From Actinomycetes bacterium (GTDB lineage Bacteria; Planctomycetota; Phycisphaerae; JAACET01): a DNA stretch of 11,648 bases. The position numbers and the translations under genes were made by a program. Shown here one piece after another: positions 1 to 6,413 of this stretch; position 1 is the first letter of the stretch, and each line of letters begins with the position of its first letter. A model generated the notes under the pieces. It was not told the origin of the DNA. It searched no databases and was given only the letters and a program-made list of their open reading frames with translations. The stretch is from NCBI GenBank assembly GCA_030631725.1, contig DAOVKO010000039.1:1-11648 (forward strand). Reading direction: 5' to 3'.

Positions 1-215
1 CCCGCACCGTGCCGCAGCCCTGCCAGAGAGGACTTCTGTTCGCCATTCGTACCCAGCACACTTATGTACACCTTAGCCAGGCGCAAATCGGGCGAAACTG
101 CAATCCGGCTCACGCTTACCAGACCCCGGATCCGCGGATCGCTCAGTTCCGTTCGGATCAGGCCGGCCACCACGTTACGCAAGGCGCTGGCGAATCTTTT
201 TCTCCTGTAGGACAT
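1..215 (-). CDS. rbfA: Ribosome-binding factor A, 5' part (runs off left edge)
   Basis: RbfA is a small KH-type protein that binds the 30S subunit and helps mature the 5' end of 16S rRNA. Seventy-one codons are visible. They contain the family's opening pattern: a basic N-terminus (SYRRKRFASAL), an ISxxLxxELxDPR-like segment read here as VVAGLIRTELSDPRIRG, then VSVSRIAVSPDLRLAKVYIS and VLG, matching the typical start of the RbfA KH fold. ATG at 215-213 is the only usual start, because the TGA that ends the upstream DUF503 gene lies in the same frame 12 codons earlier. The Shine-Dalgarno is weak (purine-rich, GGCGGGAAAAAA). It is the last visible gene of the nusA-infB operon, 33 nt after DUF503. 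The remaining C-terminal part lies outside the window. Identity is by motif recall, not by a search. Confidence 0.9.
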   Translation of the reverse strand, partial: MSYRRKRFASALRNVVAGLIRTELSDPRIRGLVSVSRIAVSPDLRLAKVYISVLGTNGEQKSSLAGLRHGA

Positions 216-248
216 CGTTTTTTCCCGCCCAAAAATCCTCTTTTTTCC

Positions 249-530
249 TCAGATCATTTCTATACTATAGTCCAGAAGCTCCAGTTTGACCATTCTCTGC
301 ACGAGATTGACCACTTTGCTCAGACAACTCTCGGTGAAGCTCGAATCATTGCTCACCATCGCCACTCCCAACTGGGCTTGGCGTCGGGAGTCCAGCAGAC
401 CGACCTCGGCCACAGACACGTTGAATCGATTGGCTATGCGATCCTTGATAGACTTTATCGCCCGGCGTTTGTCCTTCAGGCTCATCGCGTCCGGTACCCG
501 AATCCACAATTGCAGCAACCCCACCACCAT
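249..530 (-). CDS. DUF503 / YlxP-like small protein
   Basis: A 93-residue protein of the DUF503 family (Bacillus YlxP type), whose biochemical role is not established; family members sit in translation operons and are thought to act around ribosome assembly. The visible family marks are a hydrophobic first strand (VVGLLQLWIRV), the SLKDKRRAIKSIKDRI segment (family pattern SLKxKR), the NVSVAEVG segment and a following LDSRRQAQLGVAMVS stretch, as in YlxP. Length is normal for the family (about 90-95). The ATG start has only a weak ribosome-binding site. It lies 81 nt after infB and 33 nt before rbfA, exactly where many bacteria place this gene, which supports both the call and co-transcription. 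No signal peptide or membrane segment is present, so it should be cytoplasmic. Confidence 0.9.
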   Translation of the reverse strand: MVVGLLQLWIRVPDAMSLKDKRRAIKSIKDRIANRFNVSVAEVGLLDSRRQAQLGVAMVSNDSSFTESCLSKVVNLVQRMVKLELLDYSIEMI

Positions 531-611
531 AGATGTTTGCTCGTTTGAGTGCTTCTCAACTATAGGCCCAGCCGTCTATATTACATGACCGCAGCCAAGC
601 CTTGACCTTGG

Positions 612-3236
612 TCAGCTTGAATTCCCTACAGTATTTCCCGCAGCCACACTGCTGAGCGTCCGGGCCACTTCGACCTTTTCGTAAACCTCGATGACATCTG
701 CGACTTTCACGTCGTCAAAACCCGCTAACTTGATACCGCATTCCAGCCCAGCCCTGACTTCCCGCACGTCATCTTTCTCTCGTTTGAGAGATTCCAGGCT
801 CAAGCCGTCGTTAATCACCACGTCTTCCCGAATCAGCCTGGCCTTGCTGGTCCGGCTGATTATCCCGTCGGTCATGTAGCATCCTGCGATCGTACCTATC
901 CGCGAGATCTTGAAGATCTGACGTACTTGAGCATGGCCCAAAACATTTTCTTCGACGCGCGGGGCCAGCCTGTTCTCCAAGGCCTTGCTGATATCATCTA
1001 TAATCTCGTAGATAACCCGGTATTGCCTGATCTCAACGCCTGATCTTTCTGCCAGAATCCTGGCCTGCTCGCCGGCCACCACGTTGAAGCCAATGATAAT
1101 AGCCCCGGATGCCTCCGCCAAGAGCACATCGCCCTCGGTAATACCGCCGACCATGGCCTGCAGTATCCTTATCCTTACTTCCGATACGGACAGTTCGTTG
1201 AGGCTTTTGCACAGAACATCAATCGAGCCCTGCACGTCCGCCCGCAGGATCAGACAAAGTTCCTGGGTTTCGCCCGCTTCGAGCTGACCCATGAAGTTGT
1301 CCAGGGTTACCTGTGGCCGTCGGATCAGGACCCGTTCTCTGGCCAGCCGCCCATCTTCCTCGGCCAGCATCTTGGCCTGAGCCATGTCCTCCGTTACATA
1401 GAACTTTTTCCCAGCCTCGGGCACTACATCCAGACCCATAGCCTCTATAGGCGTGGAAGGTCCGGCCTTTTCCACATGCTTGCCGGTCTCGTCTATCAGT
1501 GCCCGGATACGCCCATGAGCCGCACCGGCTGCCACCACGTCCCCAACTTTCAGAGTCCCACGCTGGATCAGCAGTCGGGCCACTACTCCGCGACCAGAAT
1601 CCAGTTCAGCCTCCACCACCGCGCCGCTGGCCGGAACCGCAACATCTGCCTTGAGATCTCTCAACTCCGCTATGTAGCTCAGGTGTTCCAGAAGATCATC
1701 TATGCCCTGCCCAGTCGTCGCGCTGGTCCGCACCACTTCACTATCTCCGCCCCACTCGTGCGGCGAAACTCCCTTCTCAGCCAACTGCCCAAGGATACGA
1801 TTCTCATCCACACCGGGAAGGTCAATCTTGTTCAAGGCTACCACTACCGGGACACCGGCGGCCTTGGCGTGATTGATCGCCTCTTCGGTCTGAGGCATTA
1901 CCCCGTCATCGCCGGCCACGACCAGCACCACTATATCCGTCATATTCGCCCCCCGGGCCCGCATTGCCGTAAAGGCCTGATGCCCCGGCGTGTCCAGGAA
2001 TACCACGTCGCGATTATCGCCCAAGTGCACACGGTACGCACCGATGTGCTGGGTTATGCCCCCAGCTTCGCCAGCCACCACCTGGCTGCTGCGGATCCGA
2101 TCCAGCAGCGAGGTCTTCCCGTGGTCTACGTGCCCCAGCAGAGTCACCACTGGAGCGCGTGACTGCAGATCCACCGCTTCGATACTCTCGTGCTTCCCGG
2201 CAAAGATCTCCAGCAGAGACTCTTCACGCTCTATTTGCAGCTCTGCACCGTACTCCAGAGCCAGCAACTCAGCCACGTCGCTCTGGATGGTAGCATTGAG
2301 CGAGGCCATTATTCCCTGATTCATCAACTTGGTGATTATTTCTGAGCCTTTTATTCCGATGGCCGCGGAGAGGTCTTTGACTCTGATGGGCTCCTTTACG
2401 CTAACTTTTCCAATCCGCGGCAGGGTGCTCGGGGCGACGCTTTCACGGATTTCGGTTTGTCGGCCTCGGAGCATTTGTCCACTGGCCTGGGCCAGACGTT
2501 CGGATCGCTCTATCAGATCCCTGTCTCGCCACTCCCTGAGTTTTTCCCCGGAATCGAATAACCTCCCTCGCCGTTGGATCAAACGCCGTTTAGGCCTTTT
2601 TCCTTCTTCCTCCAGTGCGGCCGCGCCCTGCCGCCTCCGCCGCGGATGCACGGAAGCCTCCGCCCCGAGCGGCACTTCTGCCGCCGGTTCCAATGGTTCA
2701 GCCGGCCGGTCCGGTTTGGGACGAGAAGGAATCGACCTGACACGCTCTGCTTCCTCCACCCGTATTACCTTCGGGCCCTGCAGCTTGGCTGGCTCGGGCA
2801 CGTGCTTCGGAGACGGCATAATCTTCGGCTTCGGCGGAGGCTTCACCTCAACCGGGGCCTTTATCTGCAGCTCTTGGGGAGCGGACAGCTCCGCAGCCTG
2901 CTCCTGCTCAGCTGGCAAGGCTTCGGGGGCCTCTGCCACAGCCACTGCCGGAGCAGCTTCCTCTTCAGTTTTCTTGGCTTTGAGCTTGCGCTTCTTTCTT
3001 TTCTTGCTGGCCTTACGCTTCGCCGCAGCCACATCGACCTTATCGGCCCGCTCCACTGCCGTAGGGGCGACCTCCACCTCCGAGAACCATTCCTGGATGG
3101 TCGCTTCCAACCCGGCCGACAGAGTGCTCATATGATTCTTGACCGTATCGGCCAGACCCTCAGCCTGGCACTTGGCCACGATTGTTTTACTGTCCACGCC
3201 AAGTTCTTTGGCTAATGTGTAAATGCGTTTGGCCAA
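612..3236 (-). CDS. infB: Translation initiation factor IF-2 (TTG start)
   Basis: IF-2 is the GTPase that brings fMet-tRNA to the 30S subunit and promotes 50S joining. With a TTG start at 3236-3234 the protein has 874 residues. Visible in order: an N-terminal IF2_N helical module (AKRIYTLAKELGVDSKTIV, 2-50); a long low-complexity linker with a Lys/Arg run at about 73-89 and Glu/Pro/Ala-rich stretches; a second IF2_N module (about 283-335); the G domain with GHVDHGKT (368-375), GGITQHIG (392-399), DTPGH (415-419), NKID (469-472) and SATTG (505-509); then the C-terminal beta-barrel domains ending in the usual IEVYEKVEVARTL. All GTPase residues are intact. TTG is chosen because a GGAGG Shine-Dalgarno sits 7 nt upstream and the protein then begins directly at the conserved IF2_N module; the alternative GTG at 3305 has no ribosome-binding site. 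It lies 85 nt after nusA. Confidence 0.97.
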   Translation of the reverse strand: MAKRIYTLAKELGVDSKTIVAKCQAEGLADTVKNHMSTLSAGLEATIQEWFSEVEVAPTAVERADKVDVAAAKRKASKKRKKRKLKAKKTEEEAAPAVAVAEAPEALPAEQEQAAELSAPQELQIKAPVEVKPPPKPKIMPSPKHVPEPAKLQGPKVIRVEEAERVRSIPSRPKPDRPAEPLEPAAEVPLGAEASVHPRRRRQGAAALEEEGKRPKRRLIQRRGRLFDSGEKLREWRDRDLIERSERLAQASGQMLRGRQTEIRESVAPSTLPRIGKVSVKEPIRVKDLSAAIGIKGSEIITKLMNQGIMASLNATIQSDVAELLALEYGAELQIEREESLLEIFAGKHESIEAVDLQSRAPVVTLLGHVDHGKTSLLDRIRSSQVVAGEAGGITQHIGAYRVHLGDNRDVVFLDTPGHQAFTAMRARGANMTDIVVLVVAGDDGVMPQTEEAINHAKAAGVPVVVALNKIDLPGVDENRILGQLAEKGVSPHEWGGDSEVVRTSATTGQGIDDLLEHLSYIAELRDLKADVAVPASGAVVEAELDSGRGVVARLLIQRGTLKVGDVVAAGAAHGRIRALIDETGKHVEKAGPSTPIEAMGLDVVPEAGKKFYVTEDMAQAKMLAEEDGRLARERVLIRRPQVTLDNFMGQLEAGETQELCLILRADVQGSIDVLCKSLNELSVSEVRIRILQAMVGGITEGDVLLAEASGAIIIGFNVVAGEQARILAERSGVEIRQYRVIYEIIDDISKALENRLAPRVEENVLGHAQVRQIFKISRIGTIAGCYMTDGIISRTSKARLIREDVVINDGLSLESLKREKDDVREVRAGLECGIKLAGFDDVKVADVIEVYEKVEVARTLSSVAAGNTVGNSS

Positions 3237-3321
3237 TATAAGGCCTCCAGAACTTCCGGCTCCTAGCAACTGCGGCAAGTATTCGGCCCGCCAAAGCCTC
3301 CGCACCTTTTATCCGGGCAAT

Positions 3322-4758
3322 CTAATCTGCCGCTTCCGACTTTTCTTCCTCTGTCTTTACAGCCTCGTCGCTCTCTTCGTCCTGTTCTGAATCTGTCTCA
3401 TCGTCCTCTTCGGCTCCACTTTCTTTTTCGTCTTCGTCCGAGTCTGCCTCCTCGACTACACTTTCCTCTTGCTCCTCGTCCACTTCCTCGGCATCACCTT
3501 GCTGGTCTGGCTCTTCATCCAGTTCACCCTTCAAGGCCCGGACCAGTTGTTCTTTCTCGGCCGCCTCTTTTTCCTGTTCGGCTTTTTGGATCTCTTTTTC
3601 CTTTGCAGCCTCGACAGCGAAAAGTTTTGCTGCTTCGCTTGCTTTGGCTACCATTTCGGCGGCTTGCTCTTCGGTTAGTTCCAGTTCTTGCACAAACGGT
3701 TCGGGCCCGACTTCCTCGATATCCAACAGGTTGATCATGCCCATGGCGATCACCCGATCCACCTTGGTATCGTCCATGAACTCGAATTCGCGCAGGGTGT
3801 TGATTATCGCCTTCAGTCCGGAGTTGTATTCCTTGGGCGTCAGGATATCGGTATCCCAGCCGGTCAGCCTCGCCGCCAGACGGACGTTTTGCCCACGCTT
3901 GCCGATGGCCAGCGAAAGCTGATCCTCGTTGACCACCACCGTAGCCCGGCCCAATTCGAAGCACAGAGCGATATCCACGACTTCGGCTGGCCTAAGTGCA
4001 TTGCGAATAAGCACTTGGGATGATTCGTTCCAGCGGACAATGTCAATCTTTTCCCCGCCCAGCTCATCGACAATGTTTTTGATCCGTGAGCCGCGAACTC
4101 CAACGCAGGCACCCACCGGATCGACCTTCATATCGATACTCGAGACGGCTATCTTGGTCCGATAGCCCGGCTCTCTGGCCAGGGCTTTCAATTCGATAAT
4201 ACGTTCGGATACTTCGGGCACTTCCAGCTCGAAGAGCCGACAAATGAAATCCGGCGAGGTCCGCGAGAGGATGATTTTTACCTGATGTGGTACTTCGCGG
4301 ACTTCCAGGATCAGACATCGGATTCGTTCTCCAGGGTGGTGCGTTTCGCCGGGGATTTGTTCACTGCGAGGCAGATAGCCTTCGGTCCTACCCATGCTCA
4401 CCACCATTGAACCGCTCTCGAATCGGCTTACGGTCCCCGTGGCGATAGTGCCCACACGCTGCTCATATTCTTCCAGGATGCTGCCCCGTTCGTCCTCCCG
4501 CAGCTTTTGGATCATCACCTGCTTAGCCGTCTGGGCTGCTATCCGCCCCAGTTCGCCGACGCTCAGGCCCTCACCGTTTCTAGTGGCCGTAATTGTTCCG
4601 CTCAGCCGGTCGATACTCACTTCGACCTCATCGTTCTGATCGTACTGTTTGCGAACGGCCGAGATCATCGCTGCTTCCAGGTCTGTAAAGACTGCTTCGG
4701 TTTCGATGTTCTTTTCCCGGGCTATCCCGTCGATTATTCGCACTAGGTCCTGATTCAT
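3322..4758 (-). CDS. nusA: Transcription termination/antitermination factor NusA with acidic tail
   Basis: NusA binds RNA polymerase and nascent RNA and modulates pausing, termination and antitermination. The 478-residue protein shows the RNAP-binding N-terminal domain (1-105), an S1 domain (about 106-170, with SMGRTEGYLPRSEQIPGE), KH1 with VGACVGVRGSRIKNIVDELGGEKIDIV split over 215-241, and KH2 with SLAIGKRGQNVRLAARLTGWD at 282-302; the GxxG loops are intact. A short region (328-380) resembles the family's C-terminal helical repeat. It is followed by a Lys/Glu helix and a roughly 65-residue tail made almost only of Glu, Asp and Ser, which is unusual. ATG at 4758 is preferred: AGGA lies upstream at usual spacing and the protein starts at the conserved MNQDLVRIIDGIAREK; the 38-codon upstream extension would read through the leader hairpins. 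First gene of the operon; rimP does not precede it. Confidence 0.96.
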   Translation of the reverse strand: MNQDLVRIIDGIAREKNIETEAVFTDLEAAMISAVRKQYDQNDEVEVSIDRLSGTITATRNGEGLSVGELGRIAAQTAKQVMIQKLREDERGSILEEYEQRVGTIATGTVSRFESGSMVVSMGRTEGYLPRSEQIPGETHHPGERIRCLILEVREVPHQVKIILSRTSPDFICRLFELEVPEVSERIIELKALAREPGYRTKIAVSSIDMKVDPVGACVGVRGSRIKNIVDELGGEKIDIVRWNESSQVLIRNALRPAEVVDIALCFELGRATVVVNEDQLSLAIGKRGQNVRLAARLTGWDTDILTPKEYNSGLKAIINTLREFEFMDDTKVDRVIAMGMINLLDIEEVGPEPFVQELELTEEQAAEMVAKASEAAKLFAVEAAKEKEIQKAEQEKEAAEKEQLVRALKGELDEEPDQQGDAEEVDEEQEESVVEEADSDEDEKESGAEEDDETDSEQDEESDEAVKTEEEKSEAAD

Positions 4759-4805
4759 CTTTATTTTCCTGATCCCGCGGTTGCCTTTACTGCTTCGGGC
4801 CCAAC

Positions 4806-4833
4806 AAAAAAGTGGGCTCTTGCGTCCCACTTT
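4806..4833 (-). terminator. Intrinsic terminator/attenuator in the nusA leader
   Basis: On the minus strand AAAGTGGG (4833-4826) pairs perfectly with CCCACTTT (4816-4809) around a 9-nt loop, and the 3' arm runs into six T residues (4811-4806). This is a complete intrinsic-terminator shape, yet it lies about 47 nt upstream of the nusA start codon and points toward nusA. It should therefore either end a separate leader RNA or act as a conditional attenuator of the operon. NusA itself influences such hairpins in characterised bacteria, which makes autoregulation an inference worth holding. The structure is certain on paper; its activity is inferred. Confidence 0.75.
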
Positions 4834-5012
4834 CTGCCAAGGCCCTATTCGGCTTGACTGTTCAGGGTCCAAGCCCTGGACAGCCGAACGCTATCCATTC
4901 CTTGGCCCGGGCCCGCCCTGCCCCTCTTGGGGCACAGTGCCCGGAGGACGCACCTCTCCGCCGGAATGCCGGGACGCTCCAGCACTCCGCCGACAGGCCA
5001 CGAAGCTGTGGC

Positions 5013-5054
5013 CTAAGCGTCAACACCGCCGAACTCTCCTGTGTGCTTCTTCAT
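5013..5054 (-). CDS. Possible 13-codon leader peptide in the nusA leader
   Basis: Inside the leader RNA an ATG (5054-5052) is preceded by AAGGA at 8 nt spacing and opens a 13-codon frame reading MKKHTGEFGGVDA, ending with TAG (5015-5013). The stop codon overlaps the first bases of the AGGCCAC/GTGGCCT hairpin, and the frame spans the 3' arm of the CACCGCC/GGCGGTG helix, so a translating ribosome would open one helix and stop against the next. There is no obvious run of one amino acid as in classical amino-acid attenuators. Such short frames occur by chance, so this is tentative. Confidence 0.2.
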   Translation of the reverse strand: MKKHTGEFGGVDA

Positions 5055-5158
5055 ACCCGCTTTCCTTACCTTTGGCGGTGGATATCCGTCACTCACACTT
5101 ACAATAGCGTCCCGCTGCCAGGGCCTAACCCGCCCGTCCGCAGCCGGACGTCAACATC

Positions 5159-5187
5159 ATTATATCGGTCCTTTGCCCTGAGTCCAA
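5159..5187 (-). promoter_or_regulatory. Sigma-70-type promoter of the nusA operon
   Basis: On the minus strand TTGGAC (5187-5182) and a perfect TATAAT (5164-5159) are separated by exactly 17 nt. Transcription would start near 5152, about 390 nt before the nusA start codon, and would produce the structured leader. It is the best match to a housekeeping promoter in the window. Confidence 0.75.
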
Positions 5188-5248
5188 AACAATTTTTACC
5201 CATTTTAGCGGTTTTTGCTGACCGTTTTTGCGGCCTTTTCCTGCCTGA

Positions 5249-5267
5249 GGACCTTCTTGGACCTTCT
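5249..5267. promoter_or_regulatory. Tandem 9-bp repeat between the divergent promoters (possible operator)
   Basis: GGACCTTCT occurs at 5249-5257 and again at 5259-5267, a period of 10 bp (one helical turn), centred about 33 bp upstream of the etfB -35 box. A second near-repeat pair, CGGTTTTTGC (5209-5218) and CCGTTTTTGC (5222-5231), lies nearer the nusA promoter. Same-face direct repeats at such a distance are typical of activator sites, but no regulator gene is present in the window to pair with them. Confidence 0.3.
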
Positions 5268-5290
5268 GAACAATGCCCCTGAATTCGGCC

Positions 5291-5319
5291 TTGACTTTCG
5301 CCCAGCCCCCTGCTAAACT
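5291..5319 (+). promoter_or_regulatory. Sigma-70-type promoter of etfBA
   Basis: TTGACT (5291-5296) and TAAACT (5314-5319) are spaced by 17 nt, giving a start site near 5326 and a 5' leader of about 125 nt before the etfB GTG. The leader contains three small hairpins: ATCCGCC/GGCGGAT (5332-5347), GGGG-TCAG-CCCC (5381-5392) and GGCTG/CAGCC (5403-5420). The promoter diverges from that of nusA; the two -35 boxes are 103 bp apart. Confidence 0.65.
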
Positions 5320-5450
5320 TGCCCGGCGCATATCCGCCTTGGCGGATTTGCTTGTTTATTCGTTCGGTTCTATGCCTAAAGGGGTCAGCCCCATCATCTA
5401 ATGGCTGTAAGTTGCCAGCCGCCGGGGAGCCCGCAGATTGGAGTGATTTG

Positions 5451-6365
5451 GTGGCCTTCAACTCCGTTGTCCTAGTTAAGCAAGTCCCTGACACAAAGAA
5501 CATCACCGGCCAGGCCATGCTCGACGACGGCACGGTCAACCGGGCTGCCTTGCCGGCCATCTTCAATCCCGAGGATCTCAACGCCCTCGAGGCCGCCCTG
5601 GCCCTGCGCCAGCTCTGCGGCGGCAGCGTTAGCGTAATGACCATGGGCCCGCCATCGGCCTGCGAGGTACTTCGCGAGTGTCTTTACCGCGGCGCTGATC
5701 GCGTTATTCTGATCACCGATCGCCGAGCTGCTGCCTCCGACACGCTCTCCACCAGCTATATCCTTTCCTGTGCCGTGCGCCAAATCCCGGATGTCCAACT
5801 GGTCTTCTGCGGCCGTCAGGCCATCGATGGCGACACCGCCCAGGTTGGCCCGCAATTAGCCGAAAAACTCAACCTGCCCCAGGTAACCTATGTCGAGGAG
5901 CTTATCGAGGCCTCCGACTCGAGCCTGACCTTGCGGAGGAACCTCGGTGACGGTTATGAAATCGTCAAGGCCTCGCCGCCTTTGCTCATGACCATCGTAG
6001 ACACCGCCAACACCCCTCGGCCGCCCGCTGCCCGCAAGATGCTCAGATACAAACGGGCCAGGGGCAAAACTGAATTGCAAAAAGAAGCTACTGAACAATA
6101 TGGTAAAGACGCCAAAGAGGACATCGATCGCTACGTCCAGCAGCGCAGCGACCAACTTAGTGCCAAGGGACTGCTCATCGAACAATGGGATCTGGATACT
6201 GTCAAGGCTGATGTAACTCGCTGCGGCCGAAGCGGCTCGCCTACCAAGGTCCATCGCATCCAGTCCGTGGTTTTAACGGGAACCGACCACAAGAGAATCG
6301 AGCCGACCGCCCAGGCCATCGGCGAGCTGGTGCACGAGCTGATTGAGGATCATACTGTCGGCTAA
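5451..6365 (+). CDS. etfB: Electron-transfer flavoprotein beta subunit
   Basis: EtfB pairs with EtfA to carry electrons between acyl-CoA dehydrogenases and other redox partners, binding an AMP or a second FAD. The 304-residue protein begins VVLVKQVPDT as the family does, continues with FNPEDLNALEAALALR (38-53) and VMTMGPP, and carries CGRQAIDGDTAQVGPQLAE at 120-138, a version typical of clostridial and bifurcating-type ETFs rather than mitochondrial-type ones. GRSGSPTKVHRI (259-270) is the usual C-terminal mark. It is about 40 residues longer than ordinary EtfB because of a charged insert at about 200-240. GTG at 5451 is chosen because GGAG lies 8 nt upstream and the conserved strand follows at once; a TTG 44 codons upstream sits on the promoter itself. 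First gene of the operon with etfA (48 nt gap). Confidence 0.95.
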   Translation: MAFNSVVLVKQVPDTKNITGQAMLDDGTVNRAALPAIFNPEDLNALEAALALRQLCGGSVSVMTMGPPSACEVLRECLYRGADRVILITDRRAAASDTLSTSYILSCAVRQIPDVQLVFCGRQAIDGDTAQVGPQLAEKLNLPQVTYVEELIEASDSSLTLRRNLGDGYEIVKASPPLLMTIVDTANTPRPPAARKMLRYKRARGKTELQKEATEQYGKDAKEDIDRYVQQRSDQLSAKGLLIEQWDLDTVKADVTRCGRSGSPTKVHRIQSVVLTGTDHKRIEPTAQAIGELVHELIEDHTVG

Positions 6366-6413
6366 GGGTGAGCCCGGACGGGCATTATTACCGAAGCAAA
6401 GAAGAAAGAAGTA

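Larger units (their letters stand above)
4806..5152 (-). ncRNA. Candidate structured leader RNA upstream of nusA
   Basis: From the predicted start site near 5152 to the terminator at 4806 the minus strand holds about 345 nt of GC-rich sequence with no long gene and many strong helices: CGTCCG/CGGACG close to the 5' end; CACCGCC (5080-5074) with GGCGGTG (5030-5024), closing a purine-rich loop; AGGCCAC/GTGGCCT (5014-4995); TGCCCC/GGGGCA around AAGA (4934-4919); and a nested 3' domain in which GCCAAGG (4906-4900) pairs with CCTTGGC (4842-4836), TTCGGCT with AGCCGAA (4888-4848) and GTCCAGGG with CCCTGAAC (4881-4860). The terminator follows 2 nt later. I compared it by eye with RNase P RNA, tmRNA, SRP RNA and common riboswitch cores and recognised none. 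Whether it is a nusA leader or an independent RNA cannot be told from sequence. Confidence 0.5.

Noticed and set aside
1476..3215. Several long plus-strand frames opposite infB (1476-2162, 2329-3135, 2574-3215)
   Set aside because: They are antisense to a clearly recognised IF-2 whose motifs are all intact. Their translations are low-complexity mirror products of GC-rich codons with no recognisable family.
4809..4840. GGGACGCAAGAGCCC in the nusA leader hairpin resembles part of the c-di-GMP-I (GEMM) riboswitch core
   Set aside because: The other required GEMM elements (the upstream CACGCACAGGGCAAACC-like strand and the tetraloop receptor) were not found; the sequence is better read as a perfect terminator stem and loop.
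4759..4872. 38-codon N-terminal extension of NusA from an upstream TTG
   Set aside because: It would translate through the terminator hairpin and leader helices, and the family N-terminus begins at the ATG at 4758 with its own ribosome-binding site.
4806..5152. Leader RNA as RNase P RNA, tmRNA, SRP RNA or a common riboswitch
   Set aside because: Size would fit RNase P RNA or tmRNA, but the conserved cores (GAGGAAAGTCC, ACAGAAA; GGATTCGAC and a CCA end; the SRP GGAAGGAAGCAGCC segment; cobalamin, TPP, SAM, FMN, glycine and lysine cores) were not seen by eye.
4759..5152. Degenerate rimP remnant upstream of nusA
   Set aside because: No RimP-like peptide was seen in the minus-strand frames I read, and the sequence is organised as perfect hairpins rather than decayed coding sequence.
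5099..5644. Minus-strand frame of 181 codons across the divergent promoter region and the start of etfB
   Set aside because: It overlaps etfB antisense, covers both promoters and shows no family pattern.
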